15,477 nucleotides of DNA from JBHIDJ01 sp046760105 (GTDB lineage: Bacteria; Pseudomonadota; Gammaproteobacteria; Acidiferrobacterales; SPGG2): assembly GCA_046760105.1 (NCBI GenBank), contig JBHIDJ010000073.1, positions 1-15,477 on the forward strand. Reading direction: 5' to 3'. Below, one piece after another: positions 7,007 through 14,661 of this stretch (position 1 is the stretch's first letter; each line of letters begins with the position of its first letter). Made by a program: the position numbers and the translations under genes. The notes under the pieces were generated by a model. It did no database searches. It was not told the DNA's origin and saw only the letters and a program-made list of their open reading frames with translations.

Positions 7007-7699
7007 TCAGGCTGTTGTTCTCGGAGCACATATTTCATCGAGCGGCATTAAGCACTCGGCGTCATCGTTTTTCGGGCTATTCACTCTCGTGCTCACCGGA
7101 TAGACGATAAGTGGCTCTGGCGTAGCAGGACTGAGCAGCGGCTGCAGCACCGCGGGGCCATGGATCGCCGGATCAAGCCAGCGATCATAGTGTTCCGGCG
7201 GAAGCACAACTGGCATGCGCTCGTGCAGCGGTCTGACGAGATCATTGGCGACGGTAGTGACGATCGCGCAGGACTCAACTACTTGTTCGTCACCTTGCCA
7301 ACGTTCCCACAGCGCGGCCAACGCAAACAGACTATGGTCCTTTTTCCGTATGGCGTACGGCTGTTTGCGACCGTGCACGGTTTTCCATTCGTAGAAGCCG
7401 TCTGCCGGAATGAGACAACGGCGGCGCGCGAACGCCGCACGAAACGCAGGTCTTTGCGCTAGCGTTTCTGCACGCGCGTTAATCATGCCATAAGGACCGC
7501 GCAAGCCCTCGGCCCAATAGGGAATCAGGCCCCACCGCAGCATCACCAGTTCCCGACCCTGCGCTGGTGACTGGCGAACGGCGGCTACCGCCTGATTGGG
7601 TGCGACGTTGTAGCGCGGACTAAGCTCGCATGCGTGCTCGAGGCGAAAATGGGAAACGAGGCGCTCGCGAGGTGTGACCAGGGTGAAGCGTCCACACAT
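7007..7699 (-). CDS. yedK: SRAP-family abasic-site-processing protein (YedK/HMCES type)
   Basis: 230 residues, ATG at 7699, with AGGA (7710-7707) 7 nt upstream. The family crosslinks through its N-terminal cysteine to abasic sites in single-stranded DNA, shielding them from error-prone processing at forks. All expected residues are present: Cys2 (MCGRF, exposed after Met removal), Asn31 in RYNVAP, WGLIPYW at 56-62, NARAET at 74-79, Glu104 in DGFYEW, and His159 in LHERMP. Length matches the usual ~220-230. The protein is intracellular. It starts divergently from yoaA, 56 bp away, which places two genome-maintenance genes on one control region. The HtrA-like gene follows 61 bp downstream on the same strand. 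Confidence 0.95.
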   Translation of the reverse strand: MCGRFTLVTPRERLVSHFRLEHACELSPRYNVAPNQAVAAVRQSPAQGRELVMLRWGLIPYWAEGLRGPYGMINARAETLAQRPAFRAAFARRRCLIPADGFYEWKTVHGRKQPYAIRKKDHSLFALAALWERWQGDEQVVESCAIVTTVANDLVRPLHERMPVVLPPEHYDRWLDPAIHGPAVLQPLLSPATPEPLIVYPVSTRVNSPKNDDAECLMPLDEICAPRTTA

Positions 7700-7718
7700 G
7701 ATGATATCCTACGCATTC

Positions 7719-7762
7719 ACGCCACTTTAAGCCATATGTATGGCGTAATGCATCGGTGCCAA
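7719..7762 (-). promoter_or_regulatory. Divergent SRAP/yoaA control region: candidate promoter and dyads
   Basis: On the minus strand, TTGGCA (7762-7757) stands 16 bp from TACATA (7740-7735), a weak to moderate promoter for the SRAP gene. The -10 box lies inside a dyad, GCCATA-TG-TATGGC (7731-7744). A wider pair, ACGCCA (7719-7724) and TGGCGT (7741-7746), overlaps it. This is a plausible operator, but no regulator is identified and no LexA-type CTGT-N8-ACAG box is present. Confidence 0.3.
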
Positions 7763-9708
7763 AGACAGAACCATTTTCGTTAACCAGCGCTGCGATTCTG
7801 GGTCCCAACGGTCCCGTTGCGCGGCGGCTACCCGGCTTTGTCCCCCGTTCCGATCAACAAGAAATGGCGGCGAAGATCGAGACGGCGCTGACAAATAACG
7901 GGGTATTCATCGGCGAATCCGGCACCGGTACCGGTAAAACCTTTGCCTACCTCGTCCCTGCGCTTCGATCGCGTAAGCGCGTGCTGATATCGAGTGGCAC
8001 CAAGAACCTGCAAGATCAGATCTTTAAACGGGATCTGCCCTTCATTCGTGACGCGCTCGCGATTCCGGTGACCGTAGCACTGCTGAAGGGTCGTGCCAAC
8101 TACTTGTGCCGCTATCGATTAGGGTGCAGTGAGCTCGCGCTACATGCGCGTAACGCTGAACACTTAGCACGGGTTCATGAGTGGGCACACCATACGCGCT
8201 GCGGCGACATCGCGGAGGTCAGCGACGTACCTGAAAGTAGCGATATCTGGCCGCTGGTCACCTCGACGGTGGATAATTGTCTTGGAAGTCGTTGTCCCCA
8301 CTACGACGAATGCCACGTCAACCGTGCCCGCCGTGAAGCACTCGACGCCGATGTCGTGGTGGTCAATCATCATTTGTTTTTTGCAGACCTCGTGCTGCGC
8401 GAAGAAGGTTTCGGTCGGTTGTTGCCCGGGGTGGAGGCCGTCATCTTTGATGAGGCGCATCAACTCCCCGACATCGCCGCCGGTTTCTTCGGGCTCACCT
8501 TGGGTAGCCGTCAGTTGACGAGCCTATGTCGGGATACCATCGCCGAGGATCTACGCGAGGCGAGCGGCATCGTGGATCTGCAAGACCGAGCGCGCCACGT
8601 CGAGAAAATTACTGCCGATCTTCGGCTTGCCTTCGGGGCGGAGGTACGACGAGGTGCTTGGCGTAGCTTGGACGACGATCACCGGCTACATGCCGTACTG
8701 GCTGACTTGAAGGCCGGCCTGTCTACATTGGTCGAGGCACTGGAAGTGGCGTCTGGCAAAGGTGAAGGCCTCAGCAATTGCTGCCGACGTGCGATGGATC
8801 TTCTTGACCGGCTCTATACCATCACCGAGCCCGCACCCCCTGAGCATGTACCGTGGTTTGAGACCACCACCCGTGGATTCACGCTGCACTTGACGGCGCT
8901 CGATGCGGCTGCACCGTTGCGGGAGCAAGTAGCGAGTGGACACAAGGCGTGGATCTTTACGTCCGCCACCTTGACCATCAACAAGAGCTTTGAACACTAC
9001 CAGATGCAAATGGGTCTTGAGTGCGCGGATACTGGCTACTGGGATAGCCCATTTGATTATCAAAAGCAGACCTTGCTCTATATTCCAACCGGCCTGCCCA
9101 ACCCCGATGCGCCGGAGTATACCGTGCGGGTTATCGAGTCAGTGGTACCGGTGCTGGAAGCGAGTGGCGGGCGCGCGTTCATGTTGTTTACCAGCTATCG
9201 GGCGCTTGCACTTGCCACGGATCTGTTGGCGGACAAAGTCGGCTGCCCGTTGCTGATACAGGGCAGTGCACCGCGATCCGTGTTGCTCGAACGCTTCCGC
9301 ACCGCCGGTAATGCGGTGCTCTTGGGGACCGGTAGCTTCTGGGAGGGCGTAGACGTGCGCGGCGAGGCACTCTCATGTGTCATCATCGATAAGTTACCGT
9401 TTGCTTCGCCAGAAGATCCGGTGTTGCACGCCCGCTGTGAGGCGCTGGAACAGGCTGGGCGCAATCCGTTTTTGGAGTATCAGTTACCGAATGCAGTGAT
9501 CGCCCTCAAACAGGGCGCAGGCCGACTTATTCGCGACGAGCACGACCGTGGCGTGCTTGTGTTGTGTGACCCGCGACTACTCAACAAAGGTTACGGCAAA
9601 GTGTTCCTCGCGAGCCTGCCGCCGATGCCGCTGACGCGAAAGCTCGCGAACGTTGAAGACTTTCTTAGTGAGCGTCGCTCGAAAGCGGCGACCGAACACA
9701 GACAGTAA
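7756..9708 (+). CDS. yoaA: DinG-family Fe-S ATP-dependent DNA helicase, YoaA type
   Basis: 650 residues from GTG 7756. The start is supported by the family-typical GPxGPxARxLPGFxPRxxQxEMA opening at residues 16-38. This XPD/DinG-like superfamily 2 helicase unwinds DNA 5' to 3'. E. coli YoaA works with HolC and gives tolerance to the chain terminator AZT. Walker A GESGTGTGKT is at 53-62 and the DEAH box at 232-235. Four cysteines fit the 4Fe-4S cluster: Cys118 (NYLC), then Cys175, Cys180 and Cys186 (CLGSRCPHYDEC). The C-terminal helicase motifs are intact, including GTGSFWEGVDVRGE and QGAGRLIRDEHDRG. Length is near that of E. coli YoaA (636) and shorter than DinG (716). tsaB follows, an order also found in E. 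coli. Confidence 0.95.
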   Translation: MPKTEPFSLTSAAILGPNGPVARRLPGFVPRSDQQEMAAKIETALTNNGVFIGESGTGTGKTFAYLVPALRSRKRVLISSGTKNLQDQIFKRDLPFIRDALAIPVTVALLKGRANYLCRYRLGCSELALHARNAEHLARVHEWAHHTRCGDIAEVSDVPESSDIWPLVTSTVDNCLGSRCPHYDECHVNRARREALDADVVVVNHHLFFADLVLREEGFGRLLPGVEAVIFDEAHQLPDIAAGFFGLTLGSRQLTSLCRDTIAEDLREASGIVDLQDRARHVEKITADLRLAFGAEVRRGAWRSLDDDHRLHAVLADLKAGLSTLVEALEVASGKGEGLSNCCRRAMDLLDRLYTITEPAPPEHVPWFETTTRGFTLHLTALDAAAPLREQVASGHKAWIFTSATLTINKSFEHYQMQMGLECADTGYWDSPFDYQKQTLLYIPTGLPNPDAPEYTVRVIESVVPVLEASGGRAFMLFTSYRALALATDLLADKVGCPLLIQGSAPRSVLLERFRTAGNAVLLGTGSFWEGVDVRGEALSCVIIDKLPFASPEDPVLHARCEALEQAGRNPFLEYQLPNAVIALKQGAGRLIRDEHDRGVLVLCDPRLLNKGYGKVFLASLPPMPLTRKLANVEDFLSERRSKAATEHRQ

Positions 9709-9712
9709 CTGC

Positions 9713-9738
9713 AGTCCCGCATGTTCCGATGCAGGACT
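9713..9738 (+). terminator. Hairpin just after yoaA
   Basis: AGTCC-C-GCAT (9713-9722) pairs with ATGC-A-GGACT (9729-9738): nine pairs with one C/A mismatch and a 6-nt loop, starting 5 nt after the yoaA stop. No T-run follows, so it may be a weak terminator or a 3'-end stabiliser. It directly precedes a candidate tsaB promoter. Confidence 0.4.
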
Positions 9739-9766
9739 TATCAAACACCAGCTTATCATAGATAAT
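9738..9766 (+). promoter_or_regulatory. Candidate sigma70 promoter for tsaB
   Basis: TTATCA (9738-9743), a 17-bp spacer, then GATAAT (9761-9766, one base off TATAAT). Transcription would start near 9773, about 60 nt before the tsaB start. The -35 box matches only four of six positions. Confidence 0.35.
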
Positions 9767-9831
9767 GGGCTAGTCTTGTTTACGGTTCGGCGTGCGGCCA
9801 GCTCGCCACAACGATTCAATACAAAACCGCG

Positions 9832-10503
9832 TTGAAGATACTTGCCCTCGATACGTCAACCGAAGCCTGTAGCGTGGCTGTCTCCGTCGATGGGGCGGCG
9901 TACGAGCGCTGTGCGCTTGGGGCTCAGCACTCATCGCGGATTCTTTCGATGCTCGATGAGATCCTCGTGGACGCGGGCTTAACCCTTGGACAGCTCGATG
10001 TCTTGGCGTTTGGACGTGGTCCAGGGCTGTTTACGGGTCTGCGTATCGGCACGGGCGTGGCGCAAGGGCTCGCGTTTGGCGTCGATCTGCCGGTGGTGCC
10101 GGTGTCGTCGCTGGCCGCACTCGCCCAGGGGCAGGACGGTGATCGCTTGTTAACGGCCTTCGATGCGCGAATGGCCCAGGTTTATTGGGGGGCCTATGTT
10201 CGCAACGCACAGGGAATGGTCGAGCTTACGGGTCATGAATGCGTCGTGGCCCCACAGAACGCGCCGCTTCCGCAAACCGGGAATTGGCTAGGTGTGGGCA
10301 GCGGCTGGGACCAGTATGCTGACACGCTGGTGGCGCGCCTCGGCTCAAGGCTGGCGGGCTGGCGGCGCAACTGTTATCCGCTGGCGCGGCACGTAGCGCA
10401 GTTAGGCTTGGTGGGGTTTGTTGACGGGCACGCGGTCGCACCGGAGCAGGCGTTGCCCGTCTATATTCGCGATGAGGTCGCGCGCAAAGAACGACAAACT
10501 TGA
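9832..10503 (+). CDS. tsaB: tRNA t6A biosynthesis protein TsaB
   Basis: 223 residues from TTG 9832; no ATG or GTG is available upstream in frame, and the protein opens with the canonical MKILALDTSTEACSVAV. TsaB is the non-catalytic ASKHA-fold partner of TsaD. With TsaE it helps transfer the threonylcarbamoyl group, made by TsaC, to A37 of ANN-decoding tRNAs in the cytoplasm. The hallmark GxGPGxFTGLRIG loop is at residues ~62-73. It reads GPGLFTG where GPGSFTG is usual, a mild change. Length matches the family (~220-230). No clear Shine-Dalgarno precedes the start. It follows yoaA by 123 bp, across a hairpin and a candidate promoter. Confidence 0.93.
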   Translation: MKILALDTSTEACSVAVSVDGAAYERCALGAQHSSRILSMLDEILVDAGLTLGQLDVLAFGRGPGLFTGLRIGTGVAQGLAFGVDLPVVPVSSLAALAQGQDGDRLLTAFDARMAQVYWGAYVRNAQGMVELTGHECVVAPQNAPLPQTGNWLGVGSGWDQYADTLVARLGSRLAGWRRNCYPLARHVAQLGLVGFVDGHAVAPEQALPVYIRDEVARKERQT

Positions 10504-10546
10504 GTCGAGAGAACGGCAGAGCGCCGGTGAGTCGTATCCTTACGGC

Positions 10547-10576
10547 TTGACGTCTGTTGCTGCATCGATCTATGGT
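10547..10576 (+). promoter_or_regulatory. Candidate promoter for the SLC13 transporter
   Basis: TTGACG (10547-10552), an 18-bp spacer, then TATGGT (10571-10576). The -35 box is good and the -10 box weak. It lies in the 178-bp gap after tsaB, about 105 nt before the transporter ATG at 10682. Confidence 0.3.
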
Positions 10577-10681
10577 GAAGTTTCGCAGAACGAAAACGAT
10601 CAAGAAGCCTGACTGCAACCAGCGCACTTTGTCTAAGCCTTGTGCGCGGCCAGTGTCTGTCTGTGGAATAACACACAGTTC

Positions 10682-12511
10682 ATGATCTTACCGCCATTGC
10701 CAGACGCGCACGCTATCGCCGTGCTGATCCTGATCGTGCTGGCGTTATTCTTGTTTACGCGCAAGCGCATCCCGATGGCATCGTCGAGCCTGTTGGTACT
10801 CGCTGTGCTTGCCGTCGGCTTCGAGCTATTTCCCTACGAGGTGGACGACACGCCACTGCATGCCGTCGATTTCTTTACCGGTTTCGGGCACGAGGCGCTG
10901 ATAGCGGTGTGTGCGCTTATGATCGCCGGCCAAGGATTGGTGCGCACGGGTGCGCTGGAACCGGTCGGCCGTTATCTGGCGCGTCTTTGGAAATTCAGTC
11001 CCGCGCTTTCGCTGTTGTTGACACTCATCGTTGGTGGTGTGCTCAGCGCGTTCGTAAACAATACGCCGGTGGTGGTATTACTGTTGCCGATACTTATTAG
11101 CGTTTCGCTGCGCACCGGTACGCCGGCCTCTGCTAGCTTGATGCCCATGGGTCTGGCCACGCTCGTCGGCGGCATGGCTACCACTATCGGTACCTCCACC
11201 AATCTGCTGGTGGTCAGCGTGGCAGCGGATATGGGTCTGCGGCGGCTGCAGATGTTCGATTTTTTTCTGCCGGTCGCCATCGCTGGCGGCGCGGGCATCG
11301 TGTATCTGTGGATGGTGGCGCCTAGATTGTTGCCGAAGCGCGAGGTGCAGTTGCAGGACACTTCGCCGCGGATTTTCACCGCGCAACTCGTGGTTCAAGA
11401 AGGGAGTTTCGCCGAAGACAAGAAGCTGTCCGAGGTCAGGGAGAAAACCGGCGGTGCCCTACAGATCATGCGCATTCAACGACGACCAGACACCGCCATC
11501 ATGCCGCTAGCGGACGCGGTTTTGAAGGCGGGCGATCGGTTGTTGGTCAAGGACACGCCCGAGCGCCTAAAGGAATTTGAGCAAGCGTTGGGGGGGACGC
11601 TTTATGCCGGTGATGAGCCGGTCGACGATGAGCACCCGTTCACGGCGGAGGATCAGCAACTTGCTGAAGTGGTGATTGTACAGGGCTCGCCGCTCGAAGG
11701 TCTGACCCTTAATACAGCACGACTTATCGACCGCTATCAGCTGGTAACGCTGGCACTGCAACGGCCGGGCAGAGCGATCGAGACAATGCGCACCAATCTC
11801 AGGGACGTGACGTTACGCATCGGCGATATATTACTCGTGCAGGGTCCGCGTGACAGTATCGCTGAGCTCAAGCGCCGCGGTGAACTGCTGGTCCTCGACG
11901 CCACCACCGATCTGCCGCATACGGCTCGGGCACCGCTGGCGCTGGCGATCATGGCAGCGATCGTTCTGGTCGCGGCGCTGGGTATCTTACCGATAGCCAT
12001 TAGCGCGGTGTTTGGTGTGCTGCTGATGATCCTGACCGGTTGTTTGGACTGGCGCGATACCACGCGCGCCTTGAGTACCCCGGTGATCATGATCGTAGTC
12101 ACGAGCCTGGCACTCGGCGCGGCGCTCTTGCGCACCGGCGGTGCGGAATATTTGGCACAAGTATTTGTCGCGCTCGTGTTCGAGGCACCGCCGACAGTGG
12201 TGTTAAGTGGGTTGATCCTGTTGATGGCTATACTGACCAATATCGTATCGAATAACGCCGCGGCGGTGATCGGCACCCCGATCGCGGTCAGTATGGCGAA
12301 CCAGCTGAACCTACCGGCCGAAGCGTTTGTGTTGGCCGTATTGTTCGGTGCAAACATGAGTTACGCTACGCCCATGGCGTATAAGACCAATCTACTGGTG
12401 ATGAGTGCCGGCGGCTATACGTTTACGGACTTCGTGCGTGTGGGCATACCGCTGACGCTTATTATGTGGTTGGTGTTCTCCTGGTTGCTGCCTCTACGTT
12501 ATGGTCTTTAA
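10682..12511 (+). CDS. SLC13/DASS-family permease with two cytoplasmic RCK_C (TrkA-C) domains
   Basis: 609 residues from ATG 10682. An upstream in-frame TTG at 10640 is disfavoured because it adds a polar 14-residue tail before the first membrane helix. The fold is a divalent-anion:Na+ symporter type. The N-terminal membrane half has FVNNTPVVVLLLP (from 124) and GTSTNLL (170-176), and the C-terminal half has SNNAAAVIGTP (523-533), the pseudo-repeated substrate and sodium loops. Between the halves, residues ~232-395 hold two RCK_C domains (PLADAVLKAGDRLLV and NLRDVTLRIGDILLV mark their ends), thought to bind regulatory ligands. The arrangement and length match E. coli YfbS (610 residues). The substrate cannot be told from sequence; sulfate, dicarboxylates and other anions occur in the family. 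It may have its own promoter after tsaB. Confidence 0.9.
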   Translation: MILPPLPDAHAIAVLILIVLALFLFTRKRIPMASSSLLVLAVLAVGFELFPYEVDDTPLHAVDFFTGFGHEALIAVCALMIAGQGLVRTGALEPVGRYLARLWKFSPALSLLLTLIVGGVLSAFVNNTPVVVLLLPILISVSLRTGTPASASLMPMGLATLVGGMATTIGTSTNLLVVSVAADMGLRRLQMFDFFLPVAIAGGAGIVYLWMVAPRLLPKREVQLQDTSPRIFTAQLVVQEGSFAEDKKLSEVREKTGGALQIMRIQRRPDTAIMPLADAVLKAGDRLLVKDTPERLKEFEQALGGTLYAGDEPVDDEHPFTAEDQQLAEVVIVQGSPLEGLTLNTARLIDRYQLVTLALQRPGRAIETMRTNLRDVTLRIGDILLVQGPRDSIAELKRRGELLVLDATTDLPHTARAPLALAIMAAIVLVAALGILPIAISAVFGVLLMILTGCLDWRDTTRALSTPVIMIVVTSLALGAALLRTGGAEYLAQVFVALVFEAPPTVVLSGLILLMAILTNIVSNNAAAVIGTPIAVSMANQLNLPAEAFVLAVLFGANMSYATPMAYKTNLLVMSAGGYTFTDFVRVGIPLTLIMWLVFSWLLPLRYGL

Positions 12512-12523
12512 GCGCGGACGCGT

Positions 12524-12725
12524 GTCGTAGTTCCCTTGTAGTGAGAAATGCGACAGATGAGCGACGTATGTGTTCGAAAACGGGAGGGCGCAGCGCCGCA
12601 CGATCCAGGTAGGTCAGCGCAATCGTTTGGCTGCCGAGATTCGCAAGGGGTGTGCTGAGGGTGACGTCGTCATCGTCCATCCGAGCGATTCGATCAAAGA
12701 TGGTACGCGTGTTAAGCCACGATAA
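12524..12725 (+). pseudogene. 3' remnant of an efflux-pump periplasmic adaptor (HlyD/MFP family)
   Basis: An open stretch of 55 codons (12561-12725) reads ATYVFENGRAQRRTIQVGQ, then RNRLAAEIRKG, then GDVVIVHPSDSIKDGTRVKP, ending Arg-stop. This is very close to the C-terminal end of adaptor subunits of RND/ABC efflux pumps (VGQRNGLxAEVxxGLxxGDxVIxHPSDxIxDGxRV). Upstream the likeness continues in another frame (VVVPL at 12524-12538), broken by stops including TGA at 12558, so at least one frameshift is present. The remaining several hundred residues are absent because the transporter gene ends 12 bp before the relic. No partner permease remains. The stop lies 12 bp from the end of the convergent antiporter gene. 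It was recognised from remembered family sequences, so the exact pump type is open. Confidence 0.72.
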
Positions 12726-12737
12726 GGTTGGGGCGGC

Positions 12738-14423
12738 CTACACGTAGTACACCACAAGATACACCGCGAGCAATACTGCTACCCATAGCACCATACTACC
12801 AGTGGGCCATCCGCGTGCGAGTAGCGACCATGCGCCTTCGGGCCTCGAGACACCGCGCACGAGGTCCAGCCCGTGTGCGACCAGTCTTGCCTCCAGGCGC
12901 GCGCGCCAAGCACTGAGCCAAGCAATGGCTGTGGTCGCCAACATCAAACCCAGCCTCCGGTAGAACCAGTCGAGGTCGAGCGTGATTGTGAGCGTGCGCT
13001 TCATCTGCGGCAGCAGCACGAAAAACGCGAGCCCTGCAAACAGCAGCAACTGCAGTTGAGGCACCACATGTGCCGTAGTGTAGGGCACAAACTCCACCGG
13101 ATACGGCAGGATCGCGTATAGTGGATCGGGATAGATACCGAGACCGATGCACAGGAACGAGAACACGTACATCGCCCAGCGCATGTTGGCCGGCGGGTCC
13201 GGCGGGCGCAGCCCCGAGTCCTTCTGGAAGAACACGAACCAGGGGAACTTGATCCCAGCGTGCAGGAACACGCCGGCGCTCCCCGCTGCGAGCAAGAAGT
13301 AGGCGAGTAACAGGTGCTCGTCGGCCGCGCCTTGGGAGATCATGGATTTCGAGACAAATCCCGAGGTGAGGGGGAAAGCGGAGATCGACAGCGCCCCGAT
13401 GATTCCGCACAGGGTCGTGGCCGGCATGCTCTGGAAGAGACCCCCGAGGTCGCTGCACTTGCGCTTGCCGGTCATAAACAGCACCGAGCCGGCTGACATC
13501 AGCAGTAGTCCCTTGTAGATGATGTGCGTGAAAGCGTGAGAGGCGGCGCCGTTCAGAGCCATCTCTGTGCCGATCCCGATGCCGGCCACCATGAAGCCGA
13601 CCTGGTTGACGATGCTGTAGGCCAGGATCCGGCGCATGTCGTTCTCGAGCAGCGCGTAGATGATTCCGTAGAAAATCATGTAGAGCCCGACCCACAGCAG
13701 CACCTCGGCCCCCGGGAACCCCTGGAGCAGCACGTACACCGCAGTCTTGGTGGTAAACGCCGACAGGAACACGGTGCCGCTCGGACTTGCCTCGGGGTAG
13801 GCGTCCGGGATCCAGGCGGATAGCGGCGGGGCCCCGCTATTCACCAAGAAGCCGGCGAGCATCAACCAGTGGGCGTAGCTGTCGAGGCGCATCGGCTCGA
13901 AGGCGAGCGAGCCGGTGGCGCTTACGTGACCGAGGATGCCGAGCATCAGCACGACGCCCCCCAGCAGATGCACCAGCAGGTAGCGCATCCCGGCGCGGAA
14001 CGATGCGCGCGTCTGGGCGGTCCAGATAACGAGCGTGGAGCCGAGCGCCATCAGTTCCCAGAAGATAAACACCGTCAACAGATCGCCCGCGAAGGTCACG
14101 CCAAGCGCGCCGCCGGCGTACACGTAGGCCGCCACGAGTTCGACGAGGCGCGCCTGGTAAAGCCCGTAGAGCGCGCCGACGAAGGCCATGAGCGCGAACA
14201 CGGTGGCAAACAGGCGACTCAGCGGGCTACCGCGCACGGGGACGAGTTCGTAGTCCAGGAAGAACAGCGAGACCGTCACCCCGTCAGGTATCTGCCAGGT
14301 GAGTGCAAGCGCGACGAGCGGCAGCCCGAGCAGCAGCGCCGCGCGCAGGCTACCGCGCACCAGCGGCAGAAGCAGGGCGCCGAGCACGAGGATCAGGCCG
14401 GGCGGTATTGCACTAACCGTCAT
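12738..14423 (-). CDS. Proton-conducting antiporter subunit, MrpD/NuoL-M-N family
   Basis: 561 residues from ATG 14423. This start overlaps the end of the upstream gene by 11 nt and has no Shine-Dalgarno, so translation is probably coupled; an in-frame start at 14468 lies inside that gene. A polytopic inner-membrane protein of the Proton_antipo_M family, which moves protons or sodium in Mrp antiporters and respiratory complexes. The TM5 glutamate is kept (Glu123 in FWELMALGS), and so is the following-helix lysine (Lys226 in AFTTKTAVY). But the lysine expected before the WLPDA motif is Asn195 (FLVNSGAPPLSAWIPDAYPEA region), and the usual His is Ser202. I recall similar replacements in proteobacterial subunit-D-like proteins. 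It is longer than typical MrpD (~490), with extra C-terminal helices. Mrp-type Na+/H+ antiport is the usual annotation, but the true ion is not shown. Confidence 0.88.
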   Translation of the reverse strand: MTVSAIPPGLILVLGALLLPLVRGSLRAALLLGLPLVALALTWQIPDGVTVSLFFLDYELVPVRGSPLSRLFATVFALMAFVGALYGLYQARLVELVAAYVYAGGALGVTFAGDLLTVFIFWELMALGSTLVIWTAQTRASFRAGMRYLLVHLLGGVVLMLGILGHVSATGSLAFEPMRLDSYAHWLMLAGFLVNSGAPPLSAWIPDAYPEASPSGTVFLSAFTTKTAVYVLLQGFPGAEVLLWVGLYMIFYGIIYALLENDMRRILAYSIVNQVGFMVAGIGIGTEMALNGAASHAFTHIIYKGLLLMSAGSVLFMTGKRKCSDLGGLFQSMPATTLCGIIGALSISAFPLTSGFVSKSMISQGAADEHLLLAYFLLAAGSAGVFLHAGIKFPWFVFFQKDSGLRPPDPPANMRWAMYVFSFLCIGLGIYPDPLYAILPYPVEFVPYTTAHVVPQLQLLLFAGLAFFVLLPQMKRTLTITLDLDWFYRRLGLMLATTAIAWLSAWRARLEARLVAHGLDLVRGVSRPEGAWSLLARGWPTGSMVLWVAVLLAVYLVVYYV

Positions 14424-14661
14424 AGTAGGTGTCTTTGCGCTTGAGAAACACGCCCAAAAGCTTGGCAATGAAGATCATCGCGGCACAGGTGAGAAAACCG
14501 TACCAAGCATAGAAGCCGGTCGTTCCGTCGAGCCCGAAGTAGCCGTGCGGTGTGACGATCAGGTCCGGCACCACGGTGAGTGCAAGCACGGCGATGAAGA
14601 TCCTCCACAGCCGGCGGATGGTGTTCGCCCGGGTGAGCCAGTGCGCCTTTGGTCTGCTCAT
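14413..14661 (-). CDS. Small two-helix membrane protein of the antiporter cluster
   Basis: 82 residues from ATG 14661, which overlaps the upstream stop as ATGA and has GGGAGGG about 5 nt before it. A longer frame from 14700 would run inside the upstream gene and is not needed. The basic N-terminus is followed by two likely membrane helices (about 20-38 and 48-68), a conserved-looking segment HGYFGLDGTTGFYAWYGF between them, and a tail KRKDTYYDG. I recall similar small proteins, often ending in KRxDTYYD, beside MrpD-like genes in proteobacteria, but no function is known to me. Its place between two antiporter subunits, with overlaps on both sides, makes it a probable subunit or assembly factor of the same complex. 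Confidence 0.85.
   Translation of the reverse strand: MSRPKAHWLTRANTIRRLWRIFIAVLALTVVPDLIVTPHGYFGLDGTTGFYAWYGFLTCAAMIFIAKLLGVFLKRKDTYYDG

Noticed and set aside
7700..7756. LexA/SOS box between the SRAP gene and yoaA
   Set aside because: No CTGT-N8-ACAG-like palindrome is present; the dyad there has a different sequence.
12462..12680. 72-codon minus-strand frame after the transporter
   Set aside because: It lies antisense to the adaptor relic and the transporter end; the plus-strand reading has family similarity and this one has none.
12796..13695. 299-codon minus-strand frame within the antiporter gene
   Set aside because: It is a frame-shifted shadow of the membrane protein, Arg/Gly/Ala-rich without hydrophobic helices.
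13869..14444. 191-codon plus-strand frame opposite the antiporter gene
   Set aside because: His/Arg/Glu-rich antisense shadow; the minus strand encodes a clear family member.
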